A stretch of DNA of 64,000 nt from JAGMES01 sp023128035 (GTDB lineage: Bacteria; Bacillota; Halanaerobiia; DY22613), in NCBI GenBank assembly GCA_030627905.1, contig DAOVRZ010000009.1, forward strand, positions 15,440 through 79,439. The letters run 5' to 3'. Under the pieces are notes generated by a model. It made no database searches. It was not told where the DNA came from and saw only the letters and a list, made by a program, of their open reading frames with translations. Of this stretch, positions 53,341 to 63,296 are shown piece after piece; positions within the stretch are counted from its first letter, which is position 1; every line of letters starts with the position of its first letter. The position numbers and the translations under genes were made by a program.

Positions 53341-55590
53341 TTATAACATTCCAAGTGGGTCAACATCAACCGTAACAATCACAGTTGATTTTTGTTCAGA
53401 ATAATATTTTGTCATTAATTCTCTGGAAATCTGTCTCAAAAGCTCCCCATCTTTGCTCTTTAAGATCATTTGCCAGCGATGTTTACCTCGAACTTTCGAG
53501 AGGGGTGCGGGAGCTGGCCCTAAAATTTCAATAGGAATCTCATCATAAATCCGACTCTGAAAAAGATTTGCTAAAAGATGAGCCTCTTCAATCACTCGTT
53601 CTTCCTTTTCATCTTGAATAACAATATTTATTAAATGACTAAAAGGTGGTTGCAAAATCTCTTTCCGATACCCGATCTCTTCATGGAAAAAAAGATCAAA
53701 ATCATGGGTTTTTGCCGCCTTGATACTATAATGTTCAGGTGAATAAGTCTGAATAATCACTTCACCCTGCTCTTTTCCTCTTCCTGTTCGTCCTGCAACC
53801 TGAGTTAAAAGTTGAAAGGTTCTCTCTCCACTTCTGAAATCAGGAAAATGTAAAGCTGTATCAGCAATTATTACTCCAACTAAAGTTACGTCTGGAAAAT
53901 CATGCCCCTTAGAAAGCATCTGTGTACCAATCAAAATATCAATTTTTTTCTCACGAAAAGCTGTCAAAATCTGCTCATGAGACCCTTTACGCCTGGTTGT
54001 ATCCACATCCATCCGTGCTACTCTGGCATTTGGATAACGTTCTTTCGTAAATGTTTCAACCTGCTGAGTTCCAATTCCAAAATATTTTATCAGGTTACTC
54101 CCACATTTCGAACAGTTCTTTGGTGGATCTTCAATATAATCACAATAATGACACTGAAGTTTATTCGTGTTGGCATGATATGTTAAAGAAACATCACAGT
54201 TTTCACACCGAACCACATATCCACATTCACGACAGAGAACAAAATTAGAAAAACCTCGACGATTGAGAAATAAGATCACTTGACTTTTCTCTGTTAATCG
54301 TTTTTGAATAGCCTGATCTAACGGTCTAGAGAAAATTGTCCGATTACCCTTTTTTAACTCCTGCCGCATATCGACAATCTTAATAGGGGGTAGTGGATTT
54401 AAGTTTACTCTTTCTGGCAATTCAATCAATTTATAATCACCGATACTAGCTCGATAAAAACTTTCTACAGCAGGTGTTGCCGTTCCTAAAATAGTTACAG
54501 CGCCCATAAGTTTAGCTCGTTTTATAGCCACATCACGCGCATGATATTTAACCTGATCACTCTGTTTATAAGAAGTCTCATGTTCTTCATCTATAATGAT
54601 AAGTCCTAAGTTTTGGAAAGGAGCAAAGATCGCTGACCTGGCACCTACCACAATTTTGACCTCTCCTTTATAAATACGCCGCCATTCGTCAAAACGTTCT
54701 CCTAAAGATAATTGACTATGTAAAACAGCCACATTTGCTCCAAAACGTGATTTGAACCTATCTACTGTCTGCGGAGTTAAGGCAATCTCAGGAACTAAAA
54801 CAATTGCGTCTTTTCCTATAGTCAAAGCTTTTGCAATTACCTGTAAATAAACCTCGGTCTTACCACTACCAGTAACACCTTTTAGTAAAATGGTAATTTC
54901 TTCACGTTTTTCAATCTCTTCATTTATTTGAGAAATAGCTTGATGCTGATAAAAATTAGGTCGCAATGGTTTTGACGGAGAAAAATTATTATCATCATAT
55001 GGATTCCGTTGAACTGCTACTTCATCATATATGATTAAACCTTTATCTTTTAATCCTTTAATCGTGCTATAAGTAGTCTTTAACCTCGTAGCTAGCTCAG
55101 TAGCAGTCATCTCAAGTTTAGGATATCGCAATAAAAATTCTAAAACCTCTGATTGTTTGGGTGCTCGTTTTTTCAATTCGACTACCTTTTTTTCTCCCTC
55201 TTCTTTTGAAAAAACTTGTACCCTAATCACTCGTCTAGTCTTAACCTGAACTTTATTACCCACTATTCCAGTTGGAATCGCTGTTTTAATCACTTTAATC
55301 AACACAGATTGATAATATTCACTAATCCATCTAATCACTTCAAGCATTTTTTCATCAAATAATGGGTAGTCATGAAGTAATCTTAAAATTTCTTTTGTTT
55401 GTGGAAAATCTGATTTTTCCTTTAATTCTACAACAAAACCTTCGATTTTGCGTGGCCCAAAAGGAATTAATACATGGCTACCTATTTGAATCTGCTCTTT
55501 AAGTCGAATAGGAATTGTATAATCAAAAGACCGATTTATTTTTTTAGCTGTCAGTTCAACAACGACTCCCGCATAATTTGCCAATCTCAT
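53341..55590 (-). CDS. priA: Primosomal replication restart helicase PriA
   Basis: Reloads the replisome at stalled forks. A 3'-strand-binding N-terminal domain is followed by a winged helix (around 150-190), Walker A GVTGSGKTEVYL, the DEEH box IIDEEHETSY, and the zinc segment CRECGYVVRCENCDVSL with CHYCDY and CSKCGS (eight cysteines). Length 749 aa is usual. Confidence 0.97.
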   Translation of the reverse strand: MRLANYAGVVVELTAKKINRSFDYTIPIRLKEQIQIGSHVLIPFGPRKIEGFVVELKEKSDFPQTKEILRLLHDYPLFDEKMLEVIRWISEYYQSVLIKVIKTAIPTGIVGNKVQVKTRRVIRVQVFSKEEGEKKVVELKKRAPKQSEVLEFLLRYPKLEMTATELATRLKTTYSTIKGLKDKGLIIYDEVAVQRNPYDDNNFSPSKPLRPNFYQHQAISQINEEIEKREEITILLKGVTGSGKTEVYLQVIAKALTIGKDAIVLVPEIALTPQTVDRFKSRFGANVAVLHSQLSLGERFDEWRRIYKGEVKIVVGARSAIFAPFQNLGLIIIDEEHETSYKQSDQVKYHARDVAIKRAKLMGAVTILGTATPAVESFYRASIGDYKLIELPERVNLNPLPPIKIVDMRQELKKGNRTIFSRPLDQAIQKRLTEKSQVILFLNRRGFSNFVLCRECGYVVRCENCDVSLTYHANTNKLQCHYCDYIEDPPKNCSKCGSNLIKYFGIGTQQVETFTKERYPNARVARMDVDTTRRKGSHEQILTAFREKKIDILIGTQMLSKGHDFPDVTLVGVIIADTALHFPDFRSGERTFQLLTQVAGRTGRGKEQGEVIIQTYSPEHYSIKAAKTHDFDLFFHEEIGYRKEILQPPFSHLINIVIQDEKEERVIEEAHLLANLFQSRIYDEIPIEILGPAPAPLSKVRGKHRWQMILKSKDGELLRQISRELMTKYYSEQKSTVIVTVDVDPLGML

Positions 55591-55617
55591 CCCTCCTAAT
55601 AACTGGAGAGCACCTTG

Positions 55618-56661
55618 TCAAATATTTTCCGAATTCTTACCCAATATTCGCAATACAATAATGCTTCCAACTAAAATAATAACATAAAAAGTTAAAAGCC
55701 GCCATGCAACCATGATAATACCTAATAAATGTAATGGCACAAAAGGTGCAAAAAAAGCAGCAAACCCTAACTCTGCGGCACCACTTGCGCCAGGAGTAGG
55801 CATATAAGGTAAAATCAAAAACATGATGGTCTGCATAATTAAAGCCCTAGCAAAATAAGGTTTTCCACCCAACCCAAGCAAAACAATCGGAGCTATCATA
55901 AAAAAAGAAAGCCAGAAGAGCCCAGTTAAAACAATTGCCCAAAAAAGTTCCCACTTTTTATGAGCCGCTAACTTCCAGAGACAATCATGAAAAATCTCTA
56001 TTTCATGATAGGCACGTTCGATTAAATTTTCAAATTTTACCCGATTATCATCTTTGTTAAAAAACCTTCTCACTCCAGGTAGTCCCATAAGTTTATAGGC
56101 TAAGTAAGGGATAACCTGTGGTTTCCAGACAAAAAAAAGCAAAAATATAGTGATTATAATACTTCCAATCACTGCAGTTTCAAAAATTTCAACAGGAAGT
56201 TTCCCTGGGTCTATCAAATCCCGATAAAAAAAGAAAAAAATCGGACCTAACAGGCCAAAAAAAAGATGTCTTAATACCCATTGAACGATAATAATAGAAG
56301 ATGCCTTTCCTAACGTCATCCCTTGTCGATGTAAAAATAAAACTTGAATTGGCCCACCACCAGATGCAAAAGGTGTAACATTAGAAACAAAAGCTCCTGC
56401 AAGATAATTTTTTGTAGCTTCTTTAAAACTAATCCTTTCTCCTAATGCTGTAGCTAAAACTTTCATCCTAATTCCTTGAGAAACCCACATCATAAACATA
56501 GAAACCAAAGCAAGTGCAAGATACTCGATTCTGATCTTTTTTAATTGTTGTAACTCTTTTAAGTCTATCGTTCGGATTAATAAAATAACTGTTACTACTA
56601 TACTTATACTAAGGGATAATTTAAGTCCCCTAATCACATTCTTTCTTTTTATCTCTGCCAT
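55618..56661 (-). CDS. UPF0104/LPG-synthase TM-domain family protein
   Basis: An integral membrane protein of 347 residues with about eight helices, of the family that includes the flippase domain of MprF. VSNVTPFASGGGPIQVLFLHRQGM and the late YMPTPGASGAAELGFAAFF block are family hallmarks. It lacks the MprF catalytic domain. A role in lipid flipping is inferred. It is the first gene of the operon that runs to rpe. Confidence 0.88.
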   Translation of the reverse strand: MAEIKRKNVIRGLKLSLSISIVVTVILLIRTIDLKELQQLKKIRIEYLALALVSMFMMWVSQGIRMKVLATALGERISFKEATKNYLAGAFVSNVTPFASGGGPIQVLFLHRQGMTLGKASSIIIVQWVLRHLFFGLLGPIFFFFYRDLIDPGKLPVEIFETAVIGSIIITIFLLFFVWKPQVIPYLAYKLMGLPGVRRFFNKDDNRVKFENLIERAYHEIEIFHDCLWKLAAHKKWELFWAIVLTGLFWLSFFMIAPIVLLGLGGKPYFARALIMQTIMFLILPYMPTPGASGAAELGFAAFFAPFVPLHLLGIIMVAWRLLTFYVIILVGSIIVLRILGKNSENI

Positions 56662-56787
56662 CTTAAACCACCTTTATATTCTGCAAATTTCATTATTTCC
56701 TATATCTTTTTTAGTATATTCAACATTAAATTCAATATTCCTTTAAAAGAAATGTCAGGTCTTTCGGGAAAGATGAAGTCTTTCCAC

Positions 56788-56820
56788 AAAAAAGACGCCT
56801 TCCTAAGAAAGCGCCTCTTC
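56788..56820 (-). terminator. Terminator of metK
   Basis: GAGGCGCTTTC pairs with GAAGGCGTCTT, followed by TTTTTTG on the minus strand, 8 bp past the metK stop. Confidence 0.85.
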
Positions 56821-56827
56821 TATCAAA

Positions 56828-58012
56828 TTAGCTAAGAGCTTTTTTCAGCGTTTCAACCTTATCCAATCTTTCCCATGGAAGGTCAAGATCATTTCGACCA
56901 AAGTGACCATAAGCTGCTACTTGACGATAAATAGGTTGTCTCAAATTAAGATCACGGATAATGCAAGCTGGTCTTAAATCAAAGTTTTCTTTTATCAGTT
57001 CAATGATTTTGCTTTCATCAATTTTGTGAGTTCCAAAAGTATCAACCATGATAGAAACAGGTTCTGCCACACCAATAGCATATGCTAATTGAACTTCACA
57101 TCTATCAGCAAGCCCAGCGGCAACAACATTTTTCGCTACATAGCGAGCAGCATAAGCGGCTGAACGGTCAACTTTTGTAGGATCTTTACCAGAGAATGCC
57201 CCACCACCGTGGCGAGCAGTACCGCCATAAGTATCAACAATAATCTTACGACCAGTTAAACCTGTATCACCTTGTGGGCCTCCGATAACAAAACGACCAG
57301 TTGGATTAATTAAATAACGAGTGTTTTCATTCAATAATTCCACTGGAACGATTGGTTTGATAACTTCTTCAATGAGATCTTTCTCAATCCGCTCTAAAGT
57401 TACATCTGGATGATGTTGAGTTGAAATAACAATAGTATCAATTCTAATTACTTTATCATCTTCATATTCAACAGTAACTTGAGTCTTACCATCTGGGCGA
57501 AGATATGATAAAGTTTTGTCTTTACGAACTTCAGACAGACGTCTTGCAAGTTTATGAGCAAGCGTGATTGGTAAAGGCATATACTCATCGGTTTCATGAG
57601 TTGCATATCCGAACATCAAACCCTGATCGCCAGCACCAATAGCTTCTTCAGAGTTCATGTCACCTTCTCTGGATTCTAAAGCTTCATCTACACCCATTGC
57701 GATATCTGGAGATTGTTCATCTATAGAAGTAAGTACAGCACAAGTTTCAGAATCAAAACCATATTTTGCCCGTGTATAACCAATCTCCTTAACAGTTTGA
57801 CGAACCACTTTAGGAATATCTACATAACAGTTGGTAGTAATTTCACCAGAAACTAAAACCATACCAGTTGTTAATAGAGTTTCACATGCAACCCGTCCAT
57901 TTGGATCTTCCCTAAAAATTGCATCCAATACAGCATCAGAAATCTGATCAGCCATCTTATCTGGATGACCTTCAGTCACAGATTCTGAAGTAAATAAATA
58001 CCTTTTTGACAT
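56828..58012 (-). CDS. metK: S-adenosylmethionine synthetase
   Basis: Makes SAM from methionine and ATP. FTSESVTEGHPDKMADQISD, GAGDQGLMFGYA, the GGGAFSGKDPTKVDRSAAY loop and DLPWERLD are diagnostic. Length 394 aa is normal. It is a single-gene unit controlled by an upstream SAM riboswitch and a consensus promoter; SAM feeds the radical-SAM and methyltransferase enzymes encoded in this window. Confidence 0.98.
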   Translation of the reverse strand: MSKRYLFTSESVTEGHPDKMADQISDAVLDAIFREDPNGRVACETLLTTGMVLVSGEITTNCYVDIPKVVRQTVKEIGYTRAKYGFDSETCAVLTSIDEQSPDIAMGVDEALESREGDMNSEEAIGAGDQGLMFGYATHETDEYMPLPITLAHKLARRLSEVRKDKTLSYLRPDGKTQVTVEYEDDKVIRIDTIVISTQHHPDVTLERIEKDLIEEVIKPIVPVELLNENTRYLINPTGRFVIGGPQGDTGLTGRKIIVDTYGGTARHGGGAFSGKDPTKVDRSAAYAARYVAKNVVAAGLADRCEVQLAYAIGVAEPVSIMVDTFGTHKIDESKIIELIKENFDLRPACIIRDLNLRQPIYRQVAAYGHFGRNDLDLPWERLDKVETLKKALS

Positions 58013-58153
58013 TTATACCACCCTTTCTCCCTAAAATAAATATTTAATTTAATTAAGAATACTATGATTCTTAAAACTTTTGTTTAAAAGATTAACATAA
58101 ATATTTTGTTTAATTTTATTAAAAAATATATTTTATTGTAATAATGCAAATAA

Positions 58154-58188
58154 AAAAACTCCCTCGATTATACAATGCAAGGGAGAGT
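58154..58188 (-). terminator. Terminator of the SAM riboswitch
   Basis: CTCCCTTGCATTG / ATCGAGGGAG hairpin followed by seven U on the minus strand, between the aptamer and metK. Confidence 0.88.
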
Positions 58189-58198
58189 TGTTTCTATA

Positions 58199-58303
58199 TG
58201 AACATCCCTCAAGATACCTTGCAGGAGTTGGCACCATACACTAGTATGCTGGTTGCCGGGTTTCATAGGGCCAGTCCCTCCACCACTCTTGATGTTCCCT
58301 CTA
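58199..58303 (-). promoter_or_regulatory. SAM-I riboswitch (S box) of metK
   Basis: On the minus strand: GAACATCAAGAGTGG, TGGAGGGACTGGCCCTATGA, AACCCGGCAACC, GGTGCCAACTCC and a closing GATGTTC. All S-box landmarks are in order. SAM should cause termination. Confidence 0.97.
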
Positions 58304-58328
58304 TTATTTTTTTTCTTTTGCTAGATTT

Positions 58329-58357
58329 AGTATAACACTCGAAAAAGTCTTTGTCAA
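58329..58357 (-). promoter_or_regulatory. Promoter of metK
   Basis: TTGACA, 17 nt, TATACT on the minus strand, about 25 bp before the S box. Confidence 0.85.
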
Positions 58358-58494
58358 TATATTTAAGAAATTTTTTCAAGTTTTGCATAGAAAAATTAAT
58401 TTACTCATATGATAGGAAAATCACCAAGTATCTGTACACACTGCGATGTAACTTTACATGTATATGCCTTGTCTTGTACACCTAAACTTGGCGC

Positions 58495-58612
58495 TTTATC
58501 TTTTGAGTTAAGACCCCCACTTCTATAAGTGGTGGGAATTATTTTTAATCTTCAGTGGGGGTAGAATCCCCTACTGAAGCCCCGATGTTCAGCTTTAGCT
58601 GGACGAGTTCAC
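58495..58612. repeat. 118-bp structured repeat, copy 2 (overlaps lgt end)
   Basis: An inverted copy of the element at 9062-9179 with the same length and ends (TTTATCTTTTGAGTTAAG to ACGAGTTCAC). The last 18 bp form the final codons and stop of lgt. It has the same three hairpins and no ORF. The two copies are 49 kb apart and of opposite orientation. Confidence 0.75.
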
Positions 58613-59344
58613 TGCAGTTCTTTTTCTTTGATACAAAGCAAAAGCAATCGAGCAGGCTATAGTTAAAATACTAACTAATTGAGCAACACGAATAGGGCCT
58701 AACATCAAACTATCTGTTCTTAACCCTTCAATGAAAAATCTCCCCAAGGAATAAAGACTTAAGTAAGTTAAAAATATCTCGCCTCTTTTGATAAACTCTC
58801 GCCGTCTTAACCAGAGTAAAAATCCAAAAACCAAAATATTCCAAATGGATTCATATAAAAAAGTTGGATGCCTATACGCCCCATTTATATACATGGCCCA
58901 AGGCAGATCTGTCTCATAACCATAAGCTTCTTGATTCACAAAATTTCCCCATCGTCCAATAGCCTGAGCTATAATGAAACTTGGCCCAGTAACATCTGCA
59001 ACATCCCAAAAGTTTACTTTATAATGTCTACAAACAAAGATTCCAACAATCACACCACCAATAATGCCACCATGAATAGCCAGACCACCTTCCCAGATAT
59101 ATAAAGCCCTAATCGGGTTTTGAGCAAAAACTTTCCATTGAAAGAAAACATAATAAAGACGTGCACCGATGATACCTGCTGGTACTCCATAAATAACTAG
59201 GTCATAAATTAAATCTGGATTCATACCTCGCCTTTTTCCTTCACGCAAGGCTAAGATAAAAGCAATAATTACACCTGATCCGATTAAAATACCATACCAG
59301 TGAACGGCAAAGGGCCCAATACGAAAAGCAATTGGATCAATCAT
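58595..59344 (-). CDS. lgt: Prolipoprotein diacylglyceryl transferase
   Basis: Attaches diacylglycerol to lipobox cysteines, such as those of the lipoproteins at 29718 and 30236. About seven helices; GGLAIHGGIIGG holds the essential His, and GRWGNFVNQEAYG is the signature. Length 249 aa is near the lower end of the family. The last five residues (VNSSS) and the stop are read from the 118-bp repeat, so the original C-terminus was replaced. Confidence 0.95.
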   Translation of the reverse strand: MIDPIAFRIGPFAVHWYGILIGSGVIIAFILALREGKRRGMNPDLIYDLVIYGVPAGIIGARLYYVFFQWKVFAQNPIRALYIWEGGLAIHGGIIGGVIVGIFVCRHYKVNFWDVADVTGPSFIIAQAIGRWGNFVNQEAYGYETDLPWAMYINGAYRHPTFLYESIWNILVFGFLLWLRRREFIKRGEIFLTYLSLYSLGRFFIEGLRTDSLMLGPIRVAQLVSILTIACSIAFALYQRKRTAVNSSS

Positions 59345-59552
59345 TCAACTCACTCCTCTCTTAATGATAAAGTTGCTATACGCTACCTAATTATAGTAGA
59401 TTCATTTATAGTAGTCAAGGGATGAAAGGGTGATGGAATTATCGAAAAAAGGTGACTTGTAATTATCCCTGCCGGGCACACATAAAGAAGGCTGTTTATA
59501 TAGACAATATCAACAGCCTAAGCCCTTGGAAACCAGAGCTCTATTATGTATA

Positions 59553-60254
59553 TCATTCGACATAATTATTAATCCACACTCTAATGTCTTCATTACCGCT
59601 TTCATATAATTTTTTTGTCAGTTTTAAGAGTTTTGGATCATTTTTTATAATATCAACATCTCTAATCCTACCATATTGAAGTGTTTCGGCTAAATACTCT
59701 TTCATTTCTTGGTTTTCGCTATCTACTATTTTATCAAGAATTTCATAAACTTCAGAATTACCTTCAAAATAGAGAATTACATATTTTCCTGGTATAATAC
59801 TTTTAATTTCTATAGATCTATTATATGTATTATAAATTATTTTTTTAGTCTTTGTATCTGCTATAAAATACATCTCGAAAAGTCTTACATAAATGAAACT
59901 TTTATCAAATTCTTTTTGTGCTTTTGATAATTCCTCTATCAGAAATTTAGTTGCGTCATAGGAAGCAATTCGACTTAATGCAATTATAATTCCTTTCTTA
60001 TATACATCTCTTCTTTCCTTCTTGTAAAATTCAATTATTAAATCAACCGAATCCACATCCCTACATTCTCCTAAAAATCTAATTATATCTCTTTGAGCAA
60101 TTTCTAAAAAGACATCTTCTGATTCCATTTTAAGTACTTTCCGCAAATATTCTAATTGACTAGTTTCATCATTGTTTATAATACTGTACACTTTATCAAG
60201 TATCTTTTCGACATTATTTTTTTTATAGTGAAAATGTTTTATACTTAATCCCAT
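59553..60254 (-). CDS. HEAT-repeat-like protein, possibly membrane anchored (233 aa)
   Basis: Helical repeats are visible (DIIRFLGECRDVDSVDLIIE, KKGIIIALSRIASYDATKFL, EYLAETLQYGRIRDVDII), typical of short HEAT/armadillo scaffolds. Upstream of the ATG at 60254 the same frame encodes SKKRYIFILIVLILL, a likely membrane anchor, but has no start. An ATG at 60312 preceded by AAAGG would join this frame if one T were removed from the TTTT run near 60300. So the native protein probably had an N-terminal anchor lost by a one-base shift. Function unknown. Confidence 0.6.
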   Translation of the reverse strand: MGLSIKHFHYKKNNVEKILDKVYSIINNDETSQLEYLRKVLKMESEDVFLEIAQRDIIRFLGECRDVDSVDLIIEFYKKERRDVYKKGIIIALSRIASYDATKFLIEELSKAQKEFDKSFIYVRLFEMYFIADTKTKKIIYNTYNRSIEIKSIIPGKYVILYFEGNSEVYEILDKIVDSENQEMKEYLAETLQYGRIRDVDIIKNDPKLLKLTKKLYESGNEDIRVWINNYVE

Positions 60255-60318
60255 TAATAGAATAAGTACTATAAGAATAAATATATATCTTTTTTTAGAA
60301 AATTACTTCCATTACTCT

Positions 60319-60477
60319 CTACCTTTCAACAAGTTCTTTAATAGCTGATAACCATAAAAAGTCTTCATCATCAATAGCTTTATTTATTGCATTCTCAATG
60401 TGAGGAAATAACTCAATAATCTTTATACTCTCAAGTAAATCCATAATAATTAACGCACTCTCCCCATTCTTGATCAT
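60319..60477 (-). CDS. Small helical ORF (52 aa), possibly a gene remnant
   Basis: The frame begins MIKNGESALIIMDLLESIKI and ends LWLSAIKELVER, reads as a helical repeat similar in style to its neighbour at 59553, and stays open a few codons upstream of the Met. No clear ribosome binding site was seen, and an IS element starts 55 bp upstream. It may be the 3' end of a HEAT-like gene truncated before or at the insertion. Confidence 0.4.
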   Translation of the reverse strand: MIKNGESALIIMDLLESIKIIELFPHIENAINKAIDDEDFLWLSAIKELVER

Positions 60478-60531
60478 TTTAAGGCTATTATTATCGTTCT
60501 TAATTGAGTTTAAATGTGGGAATTATTTGAC

Positions 60532-61961
60532 GGTTCTTTCCAAAGTTATTGGAATTCGCACTATTAACTAGGTGATGAATCACGTTTATGCACCTTAGAT
60601 TTTATATTATTTTACTGTTTTAACGCTTCAAGTTGCAGTACTTTACAACGCAATAATTCAAAATGATTTCTTCCGTACATAACCCTTTTTATGTTTTTCA
60701 GTTTATTCACACTACCTTCTGCTAATCCATTATTATAACGATAGGTAATTGCATTTATAACTGAGTCATAATCACCAAGTACTCCTGAAATAAAACTGTC
60801 TATTTCCTTTATCTTTAACTTACGTGCTTTGTCAATCCATTCTAAAAGTTCATCACTCTTTTTATCAGTTAATATACTTCTAAAATCAGAAAGTATTTCA
60901 AATAGCTGTGCTATAATTGGATATTTTTTAATAACTTCATTTAGTTGTTCTTGAGTAATTTTCTTTACTTTTTCTATTGGCTTATATAGAAGTTTTGTAA
61001 TCCATCGTTTGTCAATTAATTCCGAGGGCTCTTTATTTGCAAGCAGATCTTTTGTAATTCGCTTTTCTTTGGTCACAAATACCCTCAAGGCTGCAACGCT
61101 ACCAGTGTAGCCTTTGACCCGTAATATCTCTGTGATTTCTTTATATGTAATCCCTTTTGCTCTGAGTGTTACTATTTCATCTCTGTATGGAGCCAATAAC
61201 CCTGGTCTACTTACACCATATTGCCCGTGAACTGGATTGAAGTCCTTAGAAAGGTAAGCAGTCACCCTTGATATACTGTATCCGGTTATCTTTGCTATTT
61301 CTTCTTTTGATATACCTTGAGCACGTAACTTATTAACTTTTTCAGCTTTATTTTTAATCTTCTTAACAGCATCTATCATTACTGTTCCATAGGAGTGTCT
61401 TTTCTTTATCGCAAAATCATCAATGCATACATATTCAACGCTATTTTTATCTATTCGAATCGGTTTTTTTTAGATAATTACAGATTGAGCTCTTTTTAAT
61501 AGTAGCTGTTGTTTTCAAAAGATATTTAGAAGCTGACATGGAACTTTGCGTTAATGAAACTCTTATGATTTCATCAATGAGGCGTTTGGTTTTTTTGCCT
61601 TCGAATCGATAAAACTAAATTTTTCCGAAAAAGTATATCTTTTACAGTCTTGATTAATACAAAACATGTTCCTATTTTTAATAATGATAATTACCTTTTT
61701 ACCTTGAATAGGCAAGTCTTGAAAACTTTTTTTGTATTTTGAATGAACCTTATTACTTTCAACTCCACAATCTGGGCATTTGACATTCTCTAAATTTGAA
61801 ATCACTGTTATATAAAGTGTATCTTCAACTAATTCATGTGAAACATAATCCAATGTTTTATCAAGCATTTTTATTATACTATCCATGTGTTCCTCCTGTG
61901 TATATGGTACTTACTATTATACCATATTCCACTGCGAAATCCAATAGCTTTGGAAAGAACC
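60532..61961 (-). mobile_element. ISL3-family insertion sequence, degenerate (1430 bp)
   Basis: Terminal inverted repeats GGTTCTTTCCAAAGTTATTG (left) and the complement of a right end reading GGTTCTTTCCAAAGCTATTG differ at one base over 20. Flanks show an 8-bp duplication with one mismatch (TATTTGAC at 60524, TATTTGAT at 61962). Both features match ISL3. The transposase inside is broken. Confidence 0.88.
60612..61886 (-). pseudogene. ISL3-family transposase, frameshifted and internally deleted
   Basis: The N-terminal zinc-finger part (from MDSIIKMLDK, with CPDCG and CINQDC) stops at 61563. The next stretch is out of frame (RVSLTQSSMSASKYLLKT, then SVEYVCIDDFAIKKRHSYG with the first catalytic Asp). 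At about 61380 the text jumps from VMIDA to VKKIKNKAEKVNKLR, so the central segment with the second Asp is missing. The C-terminal YRYNNGLAEGSVNKLKNIKR holds the final Glu. Inactive. Confidence 0.85.
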
Positions 61962-62384
61962 TATTTGATGCTTACGTTCGATTGTTAAGGTTAGAGTTAT
62001 GTAAGTTGGAGCAAGGGGAGGGATAGCTTGGATTTGAAATTTTATGTGCATGTAGTGAATTGCTTTGCTCTTACAGAAAAACTAGTGATTATTTTTGTGT
62101 ATTATATAAAAAAAGAAGGAATAGTAACGTAAATTGGCGAATGATAAATTACTATATATTATCTAAATGATAAAAAATAAGCAATAAAAATAAAATGTGA
62201 AATTATAAGAAAAACAATTTATCAATGAGATAAAATCGATGATACTCTTCTAAATTTTTAAAACATGAGCCAAGGTAAATATTAAAATTATGAATATTAA
62301 TTAATTCATATCAAGATTGAGATTTCTATTTTTATGCTGCAATTTATACTTTTGGTATAAAAATATATAAAAGGAGGTGATTTA
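61962..62384. other. Intergenic region upstream of the HAD gene
   Basis: No supported gene in 423 bp. It begins with the ISL3 target duplication and ends with the AAAGGAGGTGATTT ribosome binding site of the HAD gene. The middle is very AT-rich and must contain the promoter, not resolved by eye. Confidence 0.4.
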
Positions 62385-63092
62385 ATGATAAAAGCAATCT
62401 TTTTTGATGCGGGTTTTACTTTGATTGATGTCTTTGAAAAAAGAAAGTCTGACTTATTTGAGTATTTAAGTAAGACATTACTTAATGAAAATTTAGGTGA
62501 TTTAAATTGGATAGAAGGAGCTAGGCTCGCTGAAATTCATTTTCAAGAGGCTCATAAAAATTTGGATTATTATTCATCTAGCGAGTTTTGGATTGATAAC
62601 TATGCTATCGGTCTTCAAGGAGCGGGAATTTCAGAAGAAAAAAGCTATAGGTTAGCAACCTTAATGTACGAAAAAGATAATATTTTAAAAAAGGCGTATT
62701 CGCTCGATCCACAATGTTTAGAAACGCTTAGTGGACTTAAAAATATGGGATTAAGACTTGCGATAATTTCGAATTGGGATGGTACTTTGAAGGAAGTAAC
62801 TAAGCGTTTAGAAATAGCTAATTTGTTTGAATATATTATGGATTCAACGGTAGAGGGGGTTAAAAAACCTGAGCCAAAGATATTTGAAATAGCGTTAGAC
62901 AGAATGCAATTACAACCCGAAGAAGTAGTTCATGTTGGAGATTTATATTACTCTGATGTAGTAGGAGCTAAAAGAGCAGGAATTTACCCGATTTTATATG
63001 ATCAATTAGGTGTTTTAAAAGATGTTTACAATTGTGAGCAGATTACTGAACTTAAAGAATTACTTTCAATTGTTCAAAAACTCTTGAGGTAA
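62385..63092 (+). CDS. HAD-superfamily hydrolase (subfamily IA, 235 aa)
   Basis: Motif I is FFDAGFTLID (nucleophile Asp8, but Gly at the +2 place of the usual general-acid Asp). Motif II is IISNWDG, motif III is the Lys of VKKPEPKIFE, and motif IV is VGDLYYSDVVGAK. The cap is helical (residues 20-100). Such DxG variants occur in the family and their activity is unclear. AAAGGAGGTGA is an excellent binding site. It is isolated between two IS elements. Confidence 0.85.
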   Translation: MIKAIFFDAGFTLIDVFEKRKSDLFEYLSKTLLNENLGDLNWIEGARLAEIHFQEAHKNLDYYSSSEFWIDNYAIGLQGAGISEEKSYRLATLMYEKDNILKKAYSLDPQCLETLSGLKNMGLRLAIISNWDGTLKEVTKRLEIANLFEYIMDSTVEGVKKPEPKIFEIALDRMQLQPEEVVHVGDLYYSDVVGAKRAGIYPILYDQLGVLKDVYNCEQITELKELLSIVQKLLR

Positions 63093-63296
63093 AAAAGGGG
63101 ATGGTTAAATTGGTTCAAAGTAAATATATTCAACTTATATGACTCTGCTGCAAAAACCTATTTTAAAAATATCCTTTGTATCTGCGTGGATGTTTTTGTG
63201 ACATAATATGGTAATAATCATTCTACACCTCTCGATATTTACTAAATATATCTTTAATCTTTAATATATATTTGGTTTATTATGCCATTAAATCCT

